The notes beneath the pieces are model-generated. The model was not told the origin of the DNA, searched no databases, and was given only the letters and a program-made list of their open reading frames with translations. Shown here one piece after another: positions 9,122-17,326 of a stretch of 64,000 nt of DNA (positions are counted from its first letter, which is position 1; each line of letters starts with the position of its first letter). A program made the translations under genes and the position numbers. This DNA is from Maricaulis sp. GTDB lineage: Bacteria > Pseudomonadota > Alphaproteobacteria > Caulobacterales > Maricaulaceae. Where the stretch lies: the NCBI RefSeq assembly GCF_030149515.1, contig NZ_JASBRI010000004.1, positions 28,722 to 92,721 on the forward strand, written 5' to 3'.

Positions 9122-9646
9122 TCAGCCGCCCGTGACGGGTTTGATCTCGGCCGCCAAGGCGCCCTTGGGACCCTCCACGCAGCGCACTTCCAGCGAATCG
9201 CCGGGAGCCACATCGTCAAGGCCGGCGCGCCGCAGAGTGGCGGCATGCAGGAAGACATCCCCTTCGATCTCGGCGCAATTGACAAAGCCGTAGCCGCGAA
9301 GCGGGTCGAACCATTTCACGACGGCCTGACAGAAAGGCGCATTCGAAACGGCATAGGGATGAAAGCGCCGCGGCCGTGCCGCCGCATCGCTATCGCCTCC
9401 GCTCATCTCGATGATCTCGATGGCTTGACGGCCCTTGTCACCACGGACCGCCTTGCAGACCACTTTGGCATTCGGCAGGGCCGGCCCCTGGCCGAACCGC
9501 CTTAGACAACTGGCATGAAGCAGAATGTCGCCATGCCCGTCGGACGCGTCGATGAAACCGTAGCCGCGTGCCGGATCATACCACTTAACGCGGCCCTCCA
9601 GTTGAAGCACTTCCGTGTCTTCAAAGACTTCGTGAGCCAGAACCAT
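9122..9646 (-). CDS. Double cold-shock-domain protein
   Basis: Two cold-shock (OB-fold, single-stranded nucleic-acid binding) domains are joined by a linker of about 30 residues. The first has VKWYDPARGYGFI and DILLHASCL; the second has VKWFDPLRGYGFV and DVFLHAATL, the RNP1-like and RNP2-like motifs of CspA proteins. Tandem cold-shock proteins of about 180-200 residues are typical of alphaproteobacteria such as Caulobacter. I chose the ATG at 9646; an upstream ATG at 9697 would add 17 residues. A long, AT-richer region lies upstream and could form a leader RNA. Confidence 0.88.
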   Translation of the reverse strand: MVLAHEVFEDTEVLQLEGRVKWYDPARGYGFIDASDGHGDILLHASCLRRFGQGPALPNAKVVCKAVRGDKGRQAIEIIEMSGGDSDAAARPRRFHPYAVSNAPFCQAVVKWFDPLRGYGFVNCAEIEGDVFLHAATLRRAGLDDVAPGDSLEVRCVEGPKGALAAEIKPVTGG

Positions 9647-9697
9647 GATTTCGCTCGCTTGAACAACCCTCACGTGAAGGTTTGTACACAAATTCAT

Positions 9698-9984
9698 TCA
9701 TTAAGAGAAGATGAATCGCGCAATCAGCGGAACCGACCAACTTCCAAATATAGTTATTGCGAGAAATTCTCAACGCTGAACCCGCAATATGTTGTGGGTT
9801 CGGGTGCGTGTTTCCGCAACCGGATGCATATTTTGTTACTGGACTGTAACCTGAACTTTTCGCCTCACAGGCGAGTGCCCGGTCTGTGAATTCTGTTCGA
9901 AAATTCGCCAACGGCGCGAAATTGGACGAATTCGAGCTCGCACGCCTCACGGAGTTGTGGATAACCCGGTAATCCGCTTGCGGA
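9698..9984. other. AT-richer intergenic region with hairpin and DnaA-like box
   Basis: No gene recognised. The stretch is clearly richer in A and T than its surroundings. It holds a 9-bp inverted repeat with one mismatch (9778-9786 and 9793-9801) and a perfect consensus DnaA box, TTATCCACA on the minus strand (9956-9964), just past the end of the queD-like gene. It probably carries the promoter and leader of the cold-shock gene on the minus strand. Confidence 0.5.
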
Positions 9985-10488
9985 TCAACCGATTTGTTCA
10001 CGCAGCCGGTCGCTTTCGGCCAGCCGCTCAACCGCCGTGGTCGAGCGGTAGATCGCGCTGTTGGCACCGTGCTCGGAACACTCTACGGATTCCACCCAGC
10101 AGCGTCCGCCCGTCGCTTCGCGCACGATTTCATCGGCTTTCTCGAAGGTCATCTGCGCCATCCACTCGCAGCTCGTCCCCGGCACGATCCGGACCTGGGC
10201 CAGCCCCCGCTCGCCCAGCGCCTCCAGCGCCGGACGTTCGGGATCGTCCTCGGCTACCAGAAGGGTGTGGTCGAACATGTCGTGCAGCCAGTCGCGGATC
10301 TTCCCGAACCCGCTCTTGCCGAAATCGATCACCCACCCACGCTTGTCGAGCTGTTCAGCGGCGAACACGAAGCGGAAACCGAAGGAATAGCCGTGCAAGA
10401 GGTGGCAGTGACTGTCCGCCGCCCATTGCCGCGAGCAGCAGGACAGCCCGCGCTCATTGCCATAGGTCTTGGTGGAAAGATGGGCCAT
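9985..10488 (-). CDS. queD: 6-carboxytetrahydropterin synthase-like protein (QueD/PTPS family)
   Basis: About 167 residues. The family converts dihydroneopterin triphosphate to 6-carboxytetrahydropterin for queuosine, or to 6-pyruvoyltetrahydropterin. The HLLHGYSFGF segment, MFDHTLLV and PGTSCEWMAQ with a later SVECSEHGANSA match the family. The zinc and active-site region is of the variant type GLSCCSRQWAADSHCH, where classical members have FSAAH. I recall this variant from other alphaproteobacteria. The ATG at 10488 is preferred over 10524. No other queuosine gene is in the window, so the symbol is tentative. Confidence 0.8.
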   Translation of the reverse strand: MAHLSTKTYGNERGLSCCSRQWAADSHCHLLHGYSFGFRFVFAAEQLDKRGWVIDFGKSGFGKIRDWLHDMFDHTLLVAEDDPERPALEALGERGLAQVRIVPGTSCEWMAQMTFEKADEIVREATGGRCWVESVECSEHGANSAIYRSTTAVERLAESDRLREQIG

Positions 10489-10733
10489 ATCCCGGCACTC
10501 CGACGCTTGATGATGCCCCGCCATGAACAGGGAGTGCGCCTATAGCCTGCAAGCCCGTGCATCGCAAATCATCATGTAAGACAGACACTAGAAATGCATC
10601 GTTATCCGGGCGAAACCGGATCGGGTGCTGGAAGGCAATAGCGGGGACAGTGCGTCCGCTCCGGGCGAACAGCCAGTCAGCCATGCAAGCCCGCCTCTGC
10701 AATGGCTATCCGTTAATGCCGGAAAGGATCGCG

Positions 10734-10808
10734 TGGCAGGCCCTAGGGGAATCGAACCCCTCTTTCCAGGTTGAAAACCTGGCGTCCTAACCGATAGACG
10801 AAGGGCCC
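10734..10808 (-). tRNA. tRNA-Glu (anticodon TTC)
   Basis: A 75-base cloverleaf on the minus strand. The acceptor stem GGGCCCT pairs with AGGGCCT (terminal G-U), the anticodon stem is CAGGT/ACCTG with loop TTTTCAA, and CCA is encoded. It is the substrate of the glutamyl-tRNA synthetase whose gene carries a nonsense codon at 53811. Confidence 0.95.
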
Positions 10809-10874
10809 GCGGCGATGAGGGCCGTCGTATAGAAAAGCCTGAGCGGGCTTGCAAGCGGGAATTTCGCAAAATCA

Positions 10875-12683
10875 TCACTCATGAGCAGTTGCCAGGTCGT
10901 CCAGCTGCAGCTGCACCCGCCGCCTACCCTGCCAGGTATCCAGCTTGATGCGGCCGGCCACATGCCACAGTCCCTCGCCCGCCGCCAGCAGCGCCTCGCC
11001 CAGCGCCGTATCCGCCGTGCGAAAGGAGATGCCCTGCACGGTCGCTCCGGACGTGTCCTGAAGCGAGAACCGGACATGGTCGGCGCCGACGCGCTTGGCG
11101 AAGCTCACCCGCATGCGCGGCAGTACGAAACGCGGCTCCGGATTGCCCTGGCCGTAGGGTTCTGCGCGTTCCAGCATCTCCGCCAGATCCGCGGTCACAC
11201 CGGACGCAGCCAGCACGCCGTCGGCCTCGAAAGCCATGGCGTCCGTCGCACGATCCAGTTCGGGGCCCAGACGATCGTCCAGATAGGCGACGAGTTCGTT
11301 GATGCGGTCGGGGTCGACGGTCAGCCCGCCGGCCATGGCGTGACCCCCGCCGGCGACGAGCAGGCCCTCGCTTCGCGCCGCCGCGATGGCCGCACCCAGA
11401 TTGACCCCGGGAACCGACCGGCCGGACCCCTTGCCGACCGGCCTGTCGGCCGTCCGGTCGACGCCGATGACGATGACCGGTTTGGAAAACCGGTCCTTCA
11501 GGCGTCCGGCCACCACACCGATGACGCCGGGATGCCAGCCCTCGCCCGAGGCCACGAGAACTGCCCGCTCCGCGCCCTGGCGCTCGATCTGGGCCAGGGC
11601 CGCCTCCTGGACCTGCGCCTCGATCGCCCGCCGCTCGGCATTCAGCGCATCGAGTTCGGCGGCAAGCCGGGCGGCAAGCCCGGTATCATCGGTGGTTAGC
11701 AGGCGCGCGCCCAGATCGGACCGGCCGACCCGCCCCCCGGCATTGATTCGCGGGCCAAGGAGGAAGCCGGCATGGTAGGTCGAGGCCGGGCCATCGACCC
11801 CTGCCACATCGGCCAGTGCCCGCAATCCTGTGCGGGCCCATTGGCTCATCGCCCGGAGCCCCTGGGCCACAAGGGCCCGGTTGAGCCCGGTCAGGGCGAC
11901 GACATCGCACACAGTGCCCAGCGCCGCCAGATCGATCCATTGCAGGAGGTCGGGCTCGTTGCCCGGCGTCACGGCGCCGCGCCGCCGGCCCTCTCGGTTG
12001 AGCGCCGCCAGCAGAACGAATGTCACCCCGGCCGCCGCCAGATGGCCGCAGCCGGAAGTGTCGTCGGGCCGATTGGGATTTACCAGTGCGGCGGCGGGCG
12101 GGAAATCTGCATCCATCAGATGATGGTCGACGACTATGATATCCAGTCCGATCCCGGCGCCATGCTTGAGGGCCTCGTGCGCCGCCGCACCGCAATCGAG
12201 CGTGACGACCAGTTCCGCACCCCGCTCGCGCAGGGTTGAAAATGCCGCTGCCGTCGGGCCGTAGCCTTCCTCGATACGGTCGGGAATGTAGATCTCGGCA
12301 TCGCAGCCGAAATGTTTCAGCCAGCCATGAAGCTGTGCCGCTGAGGTGGCGCCGTCGACATCGTAGTCCGCAAAAATCGCGATCTGCCGGCCGGCCTCCA
12401 GCGCATCCCAGATCAACCCCGCCGCCACGTCCATGTCGGCCAGGCTGGATGGGTCGGGAAACACGTCACGCAAACGCGGCATCACATAGCGCCCGGCGGC
12501 TTCGGCCGGAATGCCGCGGGCAGCGATGACCCGCGCCAAGGCGTCGGGAAGACCATGCTGGCGCGCGATCATGGCGACGACCGTGTCATCGGCGGGACGC
12601 AGCCGCCATTTGCGGCCGCTCAGCGATCGCTCGACGCCCAGGAGCGCGTCCGTAGCGGTTGGCGCAAGCGTGTCCGTGACCAT
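10875..12683 (-). CDS. recJ: Single-stranded-DNA-specific exonuclease RecJ
   Basis: A 602-residue 5'-3' exonuclease of the DHH phosphoesterase superfamily, acting in recombination and mismatch repair. Motif I (FADYDVDGATSAAQL) and the DHH motif (IIVVDHHLMDADFP) are intact, followed by the DHHA1 domain with GGHAMAGGLTV and a C-terminal OB-fold. Length is normal for alphaproteobacteria. It lies immediately downstream of glpX on the same strand with 12 bases between, so the two are probably co-transcribed. Confidence 0.95.
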   Translation of the reverse strand: MVTDTLAPTATDALLGVERSLSGRKWRLRPADDTVVAMIARQHGLPDALARVIAARGIPAEAAGRYVMPRLRDVFPDPSSLADMDVAAGLIWDALEAGRQIAIFADYDVDGATSAAQLHGWLKHFGCDAEIYIPDRIEEGYGPTAAAFSTLRERGAELVVTLDCGAAAHEALKHGAGIGLDIIVVDHHLMDADFPPAAALVNPNRPDDTSGCGHLAAAGVTFVLLAALNREGRRRGAVTPGNEPDLLQWIDLAALGTVCDVVALTGLNRALVAQGLRAMSQWARTGLRALADVAGVDGPASTYHAGFLLGPRINAGGRVGRSDLGARLLTTDDTGLAARLAAELDALNAERRAIEAQVQEAALAQIERQGAERAVLVASGEGWHPGVIGVVAGRLKDRFSKPVIVIGVDRTADRPVGKGSGRSVPGVNLGAAIAAARSEGLLVAGGGHAMAGGLTVDPDRINELVAYLDDRLGPELDRATDAMAFEADGVLAASGVTADLAEMLERAEPYGQGNPEPRFVLPRMRVSFAKRVGADHVRFSLQDTSGATVQGISFRTADTALGEALLAAGEGLWHVAGRIKLDTWQGRRRVQLQLDDLATAHE

Positions 12684-12695
12684 CCCGTCTCCGTG

Positions 12696-13652
12696 CTAGC
12701 CCGCCGGCCGTTCGGACCGGATGCGGCGCACGGAATGATCGGCTGAGTCGAGCAAAAGCGTATGCGTGTGAATGCGGCCGCCTGTTTTGCGAACGCCCTC
12801 AACAAGATCGCCGTCAGTGACCCCGGTGGCGACGAAGAGGCAGTGGCTCGCGGCCAGCTCGGACAGATCATATTTGCGGTCGAGATCCGTCACACCCACC
12901 CGGGCAGCCCGGGTGCGCTCGTCGTCATTGCGGAAGAAGAGCCGGGCCTGCATCTGGCCGCCGATACAGCGCAGCGCAGAGGCCGCCAGAACGCCTTCGG
13001 GGGCACCGCCCTGGCCGATATACATGTCGACATTCGTACCGAGTCCGGCCGCGCCCATGGCGCCGGCCACATCGCCGTCCGGTATCATGCGGACCCGCGC
13101 ACCGGCGGATTTCACCGCATCGACGATATACTGGTGCCGCTCCCGCTCCAGGATGCAGACGGTGATGTCGGACGCATTCACCCCCTTGGCCTTGGCCAGG
13201 TTGCGCACATTCTCGTCCGGTTTGGCGTCCAGATCGATCACCCCGGCAGGCAGGCCCGGACCCACGGCGATCTTGTCCATATAAGTGTCCGGCGCATGCA
13301 GCAGGCCGCCCCGCAGGGCGAAGGAGACGACGGCCAGGGCATTGGGCTGGCCTTTGGCGGTCAGCGACGTGCCTTCCAGCGGGTCCAGCGCAATGTCGAT
13401 CTCGGGGCCCTCGCCGGTTCCGACTTTCTCGCCGATATACAGCATGGGGGCCTCGTCGCGTTCGCCTTCGCCAATCACGATACGGCCCTTCATCGGCATC
13501 GCGTTGAGACCGCTGCGCAGCGCGTCGACCGCGGCCTGGTCAGCCATTTCCTTCTCCCCGCGTCCGATCCAGCCGGATGCGGCCACTGCTGCCATTTCCG
13601 CCGCATGAACGGCCTGGAGGGCCAGATTGGTCAGGGCACGCGTATCGCTCAT
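12696..13652 (-). CDS. glpX: Class II fructose-1,6-bisphosphatase
   Basis: A 318-residue gluconeogenic enzyme hydrolysing fructose-1,6-bisphosphate. The GlpX hallmarks are IVIGEGERDEAPMLYIGE, the metal site DPLEGTSLTAKGQPNA and GQGGAPEGVLAASALRC. The start at 13652 has GGAGACAAGAG in front; the longer open frame upstream lacks conservation. In alphaproteobacteria glpX often neighbours recJ, as here. A side activity on sedoheptulose-1,7-bisphosphate is possible in the family. Confidence 0.94.
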   Translation of the reverse strand: MSDTRALTNLALQAVHAAEMAAVAASGWIGRGEKEMADQAAVDALRSGLNAMPMKGRIVIGEGERDEAPMLYIGEKVGTGEGPEIDIALDPLEGTSLTAKGQPNALAVVSFALRGGLLHAPDTYMDKIAVGPGLPAGVIDLDAKPDENVRNLAKAKGVNASDITVCILERERHQYIVDAVKSAGARVRMIPDGDVAGAMGAAGLGTNVDMYIGQGGAPEGVLAASALRCIGGQMQARLFFRNDDERTRAARVGVTDLDRKYDLSELAASHCLFVATGVTDGDLVEGVRKTGGRIHTHTLLLDSADHSVRRIRSERPAG

Positions 13653-13701
13653 CTCTTGTCTCCGGTACGGGCCCCGCCCGAACGGGGAGCCCTGAAAGTC
13701 A

Positions 13702-14058
13702 TCAATCCTGTTGCCCGGTTTCGGGCGGCGTCGTCCGGGCCTGACCCGAACTGACAAAGTCGCTTGGAGCAGCCTGATCCTGTGGCCGCAGGACCCGGCC
13801 GGATTCCGCGTTCAGCCGCTCCCGCCGCGCAAGCAGGTCATGCGCCGACATGTCCAGCGCCGCCTCTTCCCCCGGCCCGAGCGATGTTACCGGTACCATT
13901 GGTGGCGCACCGCGTCCATCCCCGGTCACTATCCGCTCCTCGACCCAGTCGGGGTGCTCAAGGGCGGTATCGGGCATGCCGACGGACACGCAGGCACTCA
14001 AACCCGTGGACAGGACGGGGCCCGCAGACAGGACAAGGGCCGTGACAAAGCGATGCAT
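13702..14058 (-). CDS. Small hypothetical lipoprotein
   Basis: 118 residues with a lipoprotein signal (MHRFVTALVLSAGPVLSTGLSAC, lipobox LSAC). The mature part has no recognised domain; it is rich in Pro, Glu and Arg and contains a short amphipathic segment (DMSAHDLLARRERLNAESGR). It lies 49 bases upstream of glpX on the same strand, divergent from phaC. It is probably anchored in the outer membrane, facing the periplasm. Function unknown. Confidence 0.65.
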   Translation of the reverse strand: MHRFVTALVLSAGPVLSTGLSACVSVGMPDTALEHPDWVEERIVTGDGRGAPPMVPVTSLGPGEEAALDMSAHDLLARRERLNAESGRVLRPQDQAAPSDFVSSGQARTTPPETGQQD

Positions 14059-14141
14059 GGCAACTCCTCGCGCTGGACGCGCGTCGCGCTTTCTATACGC
14101 TGATCGGTGTCAGAGTCACCCGCCAAGCACAAGGACGCACC

Positions 14142-16013
14142 ATGGCGAAGCAATCCAAGGACGGGACCGGCGAGGGCCAATCCGGTGACTGGACAAAGCC
14201 CTCCGAAAAGGATCTGGAGGCGCTCGACCAGATCTCGCGCAATCTCATGCAGGCCTCGTTGAAGTCGCAGAAGCTGATGTCCGAGGTGATGCAGAAGGCG
14301 CTCGAAGGCGATCCGGTCTTCCCCAATGCGGATCCGTTCCATTCCGCGCCCGAATTCGGCGAGGTCTGGGGCAAGATCGTCAATCAGCCAGAACTGATGA
14401 TGCGCGCCCAGGCGGACCTCCTCAAAGGCTATATCGACCTCTGGTCGAACACGACCAGACGCGTCATGGCCGGCGAAACGGCATCCGCGATCGAGCCGGA
14501 AAAGGGCGACAAGCGCTGGCGGGGCGAGGACTGGACCGCCAATCCCGTCTTTGACGCGATCAAGCAGTCCTACCTTTTGAACCAGCATTTCCTGATGGGG
14601 CTGGTCAATTCGGTCGAGGGCGTCGACGAGAAGACCAAACGCAAGGTCGAATTCCTCACCCGGCAGATGACGGATGCGCTGTCGCCGACCAATTTCGCCA
14701 TGACCAATCCGGATGTGATCCGCGAAACCTGGCAATCGAAGGGCGAAAACCTCACGCGCGGCCTGCAAAATCTCATGCAGGACCTGGAAACGGGACATGG
14801 CCGGCTCGCGCTCCGCCAGACCGACATGGAGGGTTTCGAAGTCGGCAAGGACCTAGCGACAACCCCGGGCAAGGTGATCTTCGAAAACGAGATCATGGAA
14901 CTGATCCAGTACGCCCCGGCAACGGACACGGTCAAACAGCGCCCGCTGCTGATCGCGCCGCCCTGGATCAACAAGTTCTACATCATGGATCTGCGGGAAA
15001 AGAACTCCATGATCCGCTGGCTGGTCAAACAGGGTTTCACTGTCTTCCTGATTTCCTGGGTCAATCCGGGCCCGGAACTGAAGGACAAGAGTTTCGCCGA
15101 CTACATGCACGAAGGCCTGTTCGCCGCACTGCACGCGATCGAGGCGGCCACCGGCGAAACCTCGGTCAGCGCCGTAGGCTATTGCGTCGGCGGCACCTTG
15201 CTGGCATCCGCTCTGGCCTGGCTGGAAGCAGAGGGTCAGGCCGACCGCATCGCCTCGGCGACCTTCTTCGCTGCCCAGACCGATTTCAAGCTGGCCGGCG
15301 ATCTTCTGCTCTTCATCGACGAGCACTGGCTCAGGGAAATCGAACGCATCATGGACGCCCAGGGCGGCGTGCTGGACGGGCGGTCCATGGCCGACACGTT
15401 CAACCTGTTGCGCTCGAACGACCTGATCTGGTCCTTCGTGGTGAACAATTATCTCCTGGGCCGCCAGCCACAGGCCTTCGACCTTCTGTTCTGGAATGCC
15501 GACCAGACGCGGATGCCCAAGGCGCTGCACCTTTGGTATCTGGACAATCTCTACAGGAACAACCGCCTGGCGAAGAGCGAACTGGAGCTGGACGGACACG
15601 TGCTCGACCTGAAAAAGGTCAAGACTCCCGTCTACATGCAAGCCTCCCGCGAGGACCATATCGCGCCCTACCCGTCGGTTTATCGCGGCGCCAGACTGTT
15701 CGGCGGACCGGTGCGTTTCCTGATGGCGGGTTCGGGCCATATCGCCGGTGTGATCAATCATCCCGACGCCGGGAAATACCAGCACTGGACCAATGACGAC
15801 CTTCCCGGCACGGTCGAGGACTGGCTCAAGGGCGCCGCGGAACATCCCGGCTCCTGGTGGCTGGATTGGCGCGATTGGCTCTATGAACGCGCGGGCGGCG
15901 ACGTGCCGGCGCGCCAGCCCGGTGACGGTCAGCTGAAACCCCTGCGCGATGCACCGGGCCGGAATGTGCTGGTGCGCAGCGATCAGCGCCAAACGGCCGA
16001 GCCTGTCGCCTAG
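14142..16013 (+). CDS. phaC: Class I poly(3-hydroxyalkanoate) synthase
   Basis: A 623-residue polymerase that joins (R)-3-hydroxyacyl-CoA units into storage polyester. The lipase-like box GYCVGG has the catalytic cysteine at residue 348. The PhaC N-terminal domain (about residues 90-260) and APPWINKFYIMDLREKNS are typical, and the catalytic Asp and His are in ASREDHIAP and GSGHIAGVIN. The length matches class I enzymes. The first 60 residues are charged and probably disordered. No phaA, phaB or phasin gene is adjacent. Confidence 0.95.
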   Translation: MAKQSKDGTGEGQSGDWTKPSEKDLEALDQISRNLMQASLKSQKLMSEVMQKALEGDPVFPNADPFHSAPEFGEVWGKIVNQPELMMRAQADLLKGYIDLWSNTTRRVMAGETASAIEPEKGDKRWRGEDWTANPVFDAIKQSYLLNQHFLMGLVNSVEGVDEKTKRKVEFLTRQMTDALSPTNFAMTNPDVIRETWQSKGENLTRGLQNLMQDLETGHGRLALRQTDMEGFEVGKDLATTPGKVIFENEIMELIQYAPATDTVKQRPLLIAPPWINKFYIMDLREKNSMIRWLVKQGFTVFLISWVNPGPELKDKSFADYMHEGLFAALHAIEAATGETSVSAVGYCVGGTLLASALAWLEAEGQADRIASATFFAAQTDFKLAGDLLLFIDEHWLREIERIMDAQGGVLDGRSMADTFNLLRSNDLIWSFVVNNYLLGRQPQAFDLLFWNADQTRMPKALHLWYLDNLYRNNRLAKSELELDGHVLDLKKVKTPVYMQASREDHIAPYPSVYRGARLFGGPVRFLMAGSGHIAGVINHPDAGKYQHWTNDDLPGTVEDWLKGAAEHPGSWWLDWRDWLYERAGGDVPARQPGDGQLKPLRDAPGRNVLVRSDQRQTAEPVA

Positions 16014-16117
16014 ACCGGTTTCATAGAATCCGCACCACGCGCTACGGTTTTTCTTGCGCTGCAGCACAAGCCCCCTAACCTGCGTCCCGATACCATTGGC
16101 CGGATTGAGGAATTGGT

Positions 16118-16801
16118 GTGAACGGGTTGTCGGGTGTGCGTTATTTCCTGGGTTTCTTCGCGGCGCCGGATGGCGCCCGGTTCTTTGATCGCGTGCGATT
16201 GAGTCCGGCGGGCGAGGCATGGACCGGAGAAGGTCTCCGGCTGATTTCAGGCCGCAGCGAACCGGAACGCTATTCGATTACCGGTGTGTCGAGGGACGGC
16301 GGATTTGTTCTCGACCTCGCGCATGACGGCTGCCACGAACGCCTGACGCTGAGTGCGGAAACACCCGACGTCGAGGCCTGTTTCCTCGGCTCGCTCGTCC
16401 GCACCGGCGATGACACGGCCCTTGCCTATGTGCTGGAAGAGGCCCCGGCAGTCAGGCTCGATCCCAGCCCCACCCACGGGTGGGGGACGGTCGCAGTTGC
16501 CACCGTGGCCAAGGGAAGCGAAATGCTGGTCATCCGCGGCCCCATCGGCGACACCCAGACCCCCTATTCCTTTCGCACCGCCGACGACCGGCATGTGGAA
16601 CCGACCGGTTACGGGCATTTCGTCAATCACGCCTGCGAGCCCAGTTGCGAGATCGTCTACCGGCCTGACGGCCGGCCTGCGCTGAGGGCTCGACGTGCAC
16701 TGGAGCCGGGCGAGGAGATTACATTCGACTATACCGCCACTGAAGGCGAACTGGCCGGCAGTTTCGCCTGTCTCTGCCCTGCCGAGCGGCACAAGGTCTA
16801 G
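16118..16801 (+). CDS. SET-domain protein (putative lysine methyltransferase)
   Basis: 227 residues starting with GTG, GAGG at 16107-16110. Residues about 1-105 form a beta-rich N-terminal part I do not recognise. From about 115 to the end is a SET domain: HGWGTVAVATVAKGSEM, the AdoMet-binding FVNHACEPSCEI (168-179), the catalytic GEEITFDY near 207 and a post-SET CLC near the C-terminus. SET domains methylate protein lysines and are common in eukaryotes but sparse in bacteria. The gene follows phaC and overlaps the end of the opposite DUF6702 gene by four bases. Target unknown. Confidence 0.8.
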   Translation: MNGLSGVRYFLGFFAAPDGARFFDRVRLSPAGEAWTGEGLRLISGRSEPERYSITGVSRDGGFVLDLAHDGCHERLTLSAETPDVEACFLGSLVRTGDDTALAYVLEEAPAVRLDPSPTHGWGTVAVATVAKGSEMLVIRGPIGDTQTPYSFRTADDRHVEPTGYGHFVNHACEPSCEIVYRPDGRPALRARRALEPGEEITFDYTATEGELAGSFACLCPAERHKV

Positions 16802-17307
16802 CGCTCGAAACTCACCCGGACCGGCGCCCGGCGTCCGGGCCCCTGCATGGCCGTGCGGACACGGGAATCGAAACGCAGATTGGTCATCATCACCTGGTCG
16901 TCGAAATGCCCGGCCAGCAAATCGTTGTCGACGATGAAGGCGCTGGTCTGATCTGGTTCCGGGGCCGCGAAATAGATCCAGGCAAACTCGCCCTCGACCT
17001 CCGCGCCGACATAGTCGAGCGGTATCAGCTCGCCCTCGCCGTTGGCCATGCGAAACCGCGCCAGCGTGTAGCGGCCAACGGTTTCCAGACCTTCCTGCGA
17101 CGCGAGGAAGTCCGCGGCCTCGACATCGGTGCGATCGAGCGCGTCGAGGAGGTCATGGGCGAAGACGCGGTGAACCACTTCCAGTTCGCCTGTGCGCGGA
17201 TTGACGGCGATCTCGGTGACCCCGGCATGCACACGGTGCGCGCTGGCGGGCGCTGCCGTCAGGAGCAGACCCGCCAGGACAATCAGGAATGGGCGAAGCC
17301 GCGGCAT
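16798..17307 (-). CDS. DUF6702-family exported protein
   Basis: 169 residues with a clear signal peptide (MPRLRPFLIVLAGLLLTAAPASA) followed by HRVHAGVTEIAVNP. The mature part has VVHRVFAHDLLDAL and a C-terminal beta-rich half with WIYFAAPEPDQTSAFIVDN. This is the DUF6702 family, often encoded next to large M1 metallopeptidases, as here: the upstream neighbour ends 19 bases away on the same strand. A shared role in the periplasm is inferred from the pairing only. Confidence 0.78.
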   Translation of the reverse strand: MPRLRPFLIVLAGLLLTAAPASAHRVHAGVTEIAVNPRTGELEVVHRVFAHDLLDALDRTDVEAADFLASQEGLETVGRYTLARFRMANGEGELIPLDYVGAEVEGEFAWIYFAAPEPDQTSAFIVDNDLLAGHFDDQVMMTNLRFDSRVRTAMQGPGRRAPVRVSFER

Positions 17308-17326
17308 TCGCGGTGTATCCTCGAAA

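Noticed and set aside
9956..9964. Replication origin at the DnaA box
   Set aside because: Only one clear box, no AT-rich unwinding region next to it, and none of the genes usually found near the origin in this class (hemE, dnaA, parA, parB).
12762..13754. 330-codon frame on the plus strand
   Set aside because: Antisense to glpX, which has full family motifs and a good ribosome site; no domain is visible in the shadow frame.
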